Source: Rhodobacteraceae bacterium UBA1957
Lineage (GTDB): Bacteria; Pseudomonadota; Alphaproteobacteria; Rhodobacterales; Rhodobacteraceae
Assembly: GCA_002336405.1 (NCBI GenBank)
Contig: DDEJ01000066.1
Location: forward strand, 8,026 to 13,928
DNA: 5,903 nt
Reading direction: 5' to 3'
Made by a program: the position numbers and the translations under genes. Positions 5,875 to 5,903 of this stretch are shown here, one piece after another. The notes under the pieces are model-generated. The model was not told the origin of the DNA, searched no databases, and worked only from the letters and a program-made list of their open reading frames with translations. Positions within the stretch are counted from its first letter, which is position 1. Every line of letters begins with the position of its first letter.

Positions 5875-5903
5875 TTAAAATCATATCGTTGCACTAAGGC
5901 ACA

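Larger units (their letters stand above)
5592..5903 (-). promoter_or_regulatory. Long non-coding region upstream of nrdJ, probable promoter and structured leader
   Basis: No convincing gene lies in these 312 bases. The 70-residue minus-strand frame at 5581-5793 overlaps the nrdJ start and has unnatural composition. The distal part (about 5822-5858) is strongly AT-rich and is the likeliest place for promoter elements. I could not settle on a -35/-10 pair. The proximal part holds several inverted repeats that could fold as RNA, described separately. I looked for the conserved cobalamin riboswitch core and for NrdR boxes and found neither convincingly. If transcription starts in the AT-rich part, the nrdJ leader would be over 200 bases, long enough for a regulatory RNA. 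That is inference. Confidence 0.45.

Noticed and set aside
5855..5903. Possible end of a cobalamin riboswitch: AGACCTG on the minus strand resembles part of the B12 box
   Set aside because: Only about seven bases match. The invariant GCC after ACCT is missing (TAC instead), and the rest of the core, including GCCACTG, is absent. The bases are better explained by the 6-bp hairpin at 5859-5874. Sequence past 5903 would be needed to exclude it fully.

Overview
The window looks like a chromosomal segment of an alphaproteobacterium, most likely from the Rhodobacterales/Roseobacter group. This rests on protein character: a class II, B12-dependent ribonucleotide reductase of the long (~1200 residue) alphaproteobacterial form, and a small protein resembling the DUF6356 family. 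GC content is moderate, roughly half by eye. I see no transposase, integrase, CRISPR array, tRNA, rRNA or other sign of a mobile element.

Layout, left to right. Positions 1-256 hold no gene I can establish, except a possible 13-residue tail of a plus-strand gene ending at 42. On the minus strand, 1221 down to 257, lie two genes joined by a one-base TAATG overlap: a small membrane protein (DUF6356-like) followed by a stand-alone class II glutamine amidotransferase. Diverging from them on the plus strand (1340-1801) is an Lrp/AsnC-type regulator. The 118-base divergent spacer holds a candidate promoter and two short palindromic elements. Positions 1802-1937 separate the convergent regulator and reductase genes. 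They hold a rho-independent terminator that reads on the minus strand (hairpin followed by eight U) and two further inverted repeats. Positions 1938-5591 (minus strand) encode one long intact NrdJ, the adenosylcobalamin-dependent ribonucleoside reductase. Its radical, redox and C-terminal shuttle cysteines are all visible. Positions 5592-5903 are an apparently non-coding leader and promoter region for nrdJ, with several inverted repeats, two pairs of which are mutually exclusive, and a near-identical direct repeat.

How the parts relate: NrdJ makes deoxynucleotides for DNA synthesis and needs B12 instead of oxygen or a di-iron radical subunit. The regulator is placed to control the divergent amidotransferase pair and itself. 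No sequence evidence links the regulator to nrdJ. The coding content is ordinary. The parts most worth a second look are the 312-base nrdJ upstream region, the structured nrdJ 3' untranslated region, and the DUF6356-amidotransferase coupling. I did not find a clearly new biological system.
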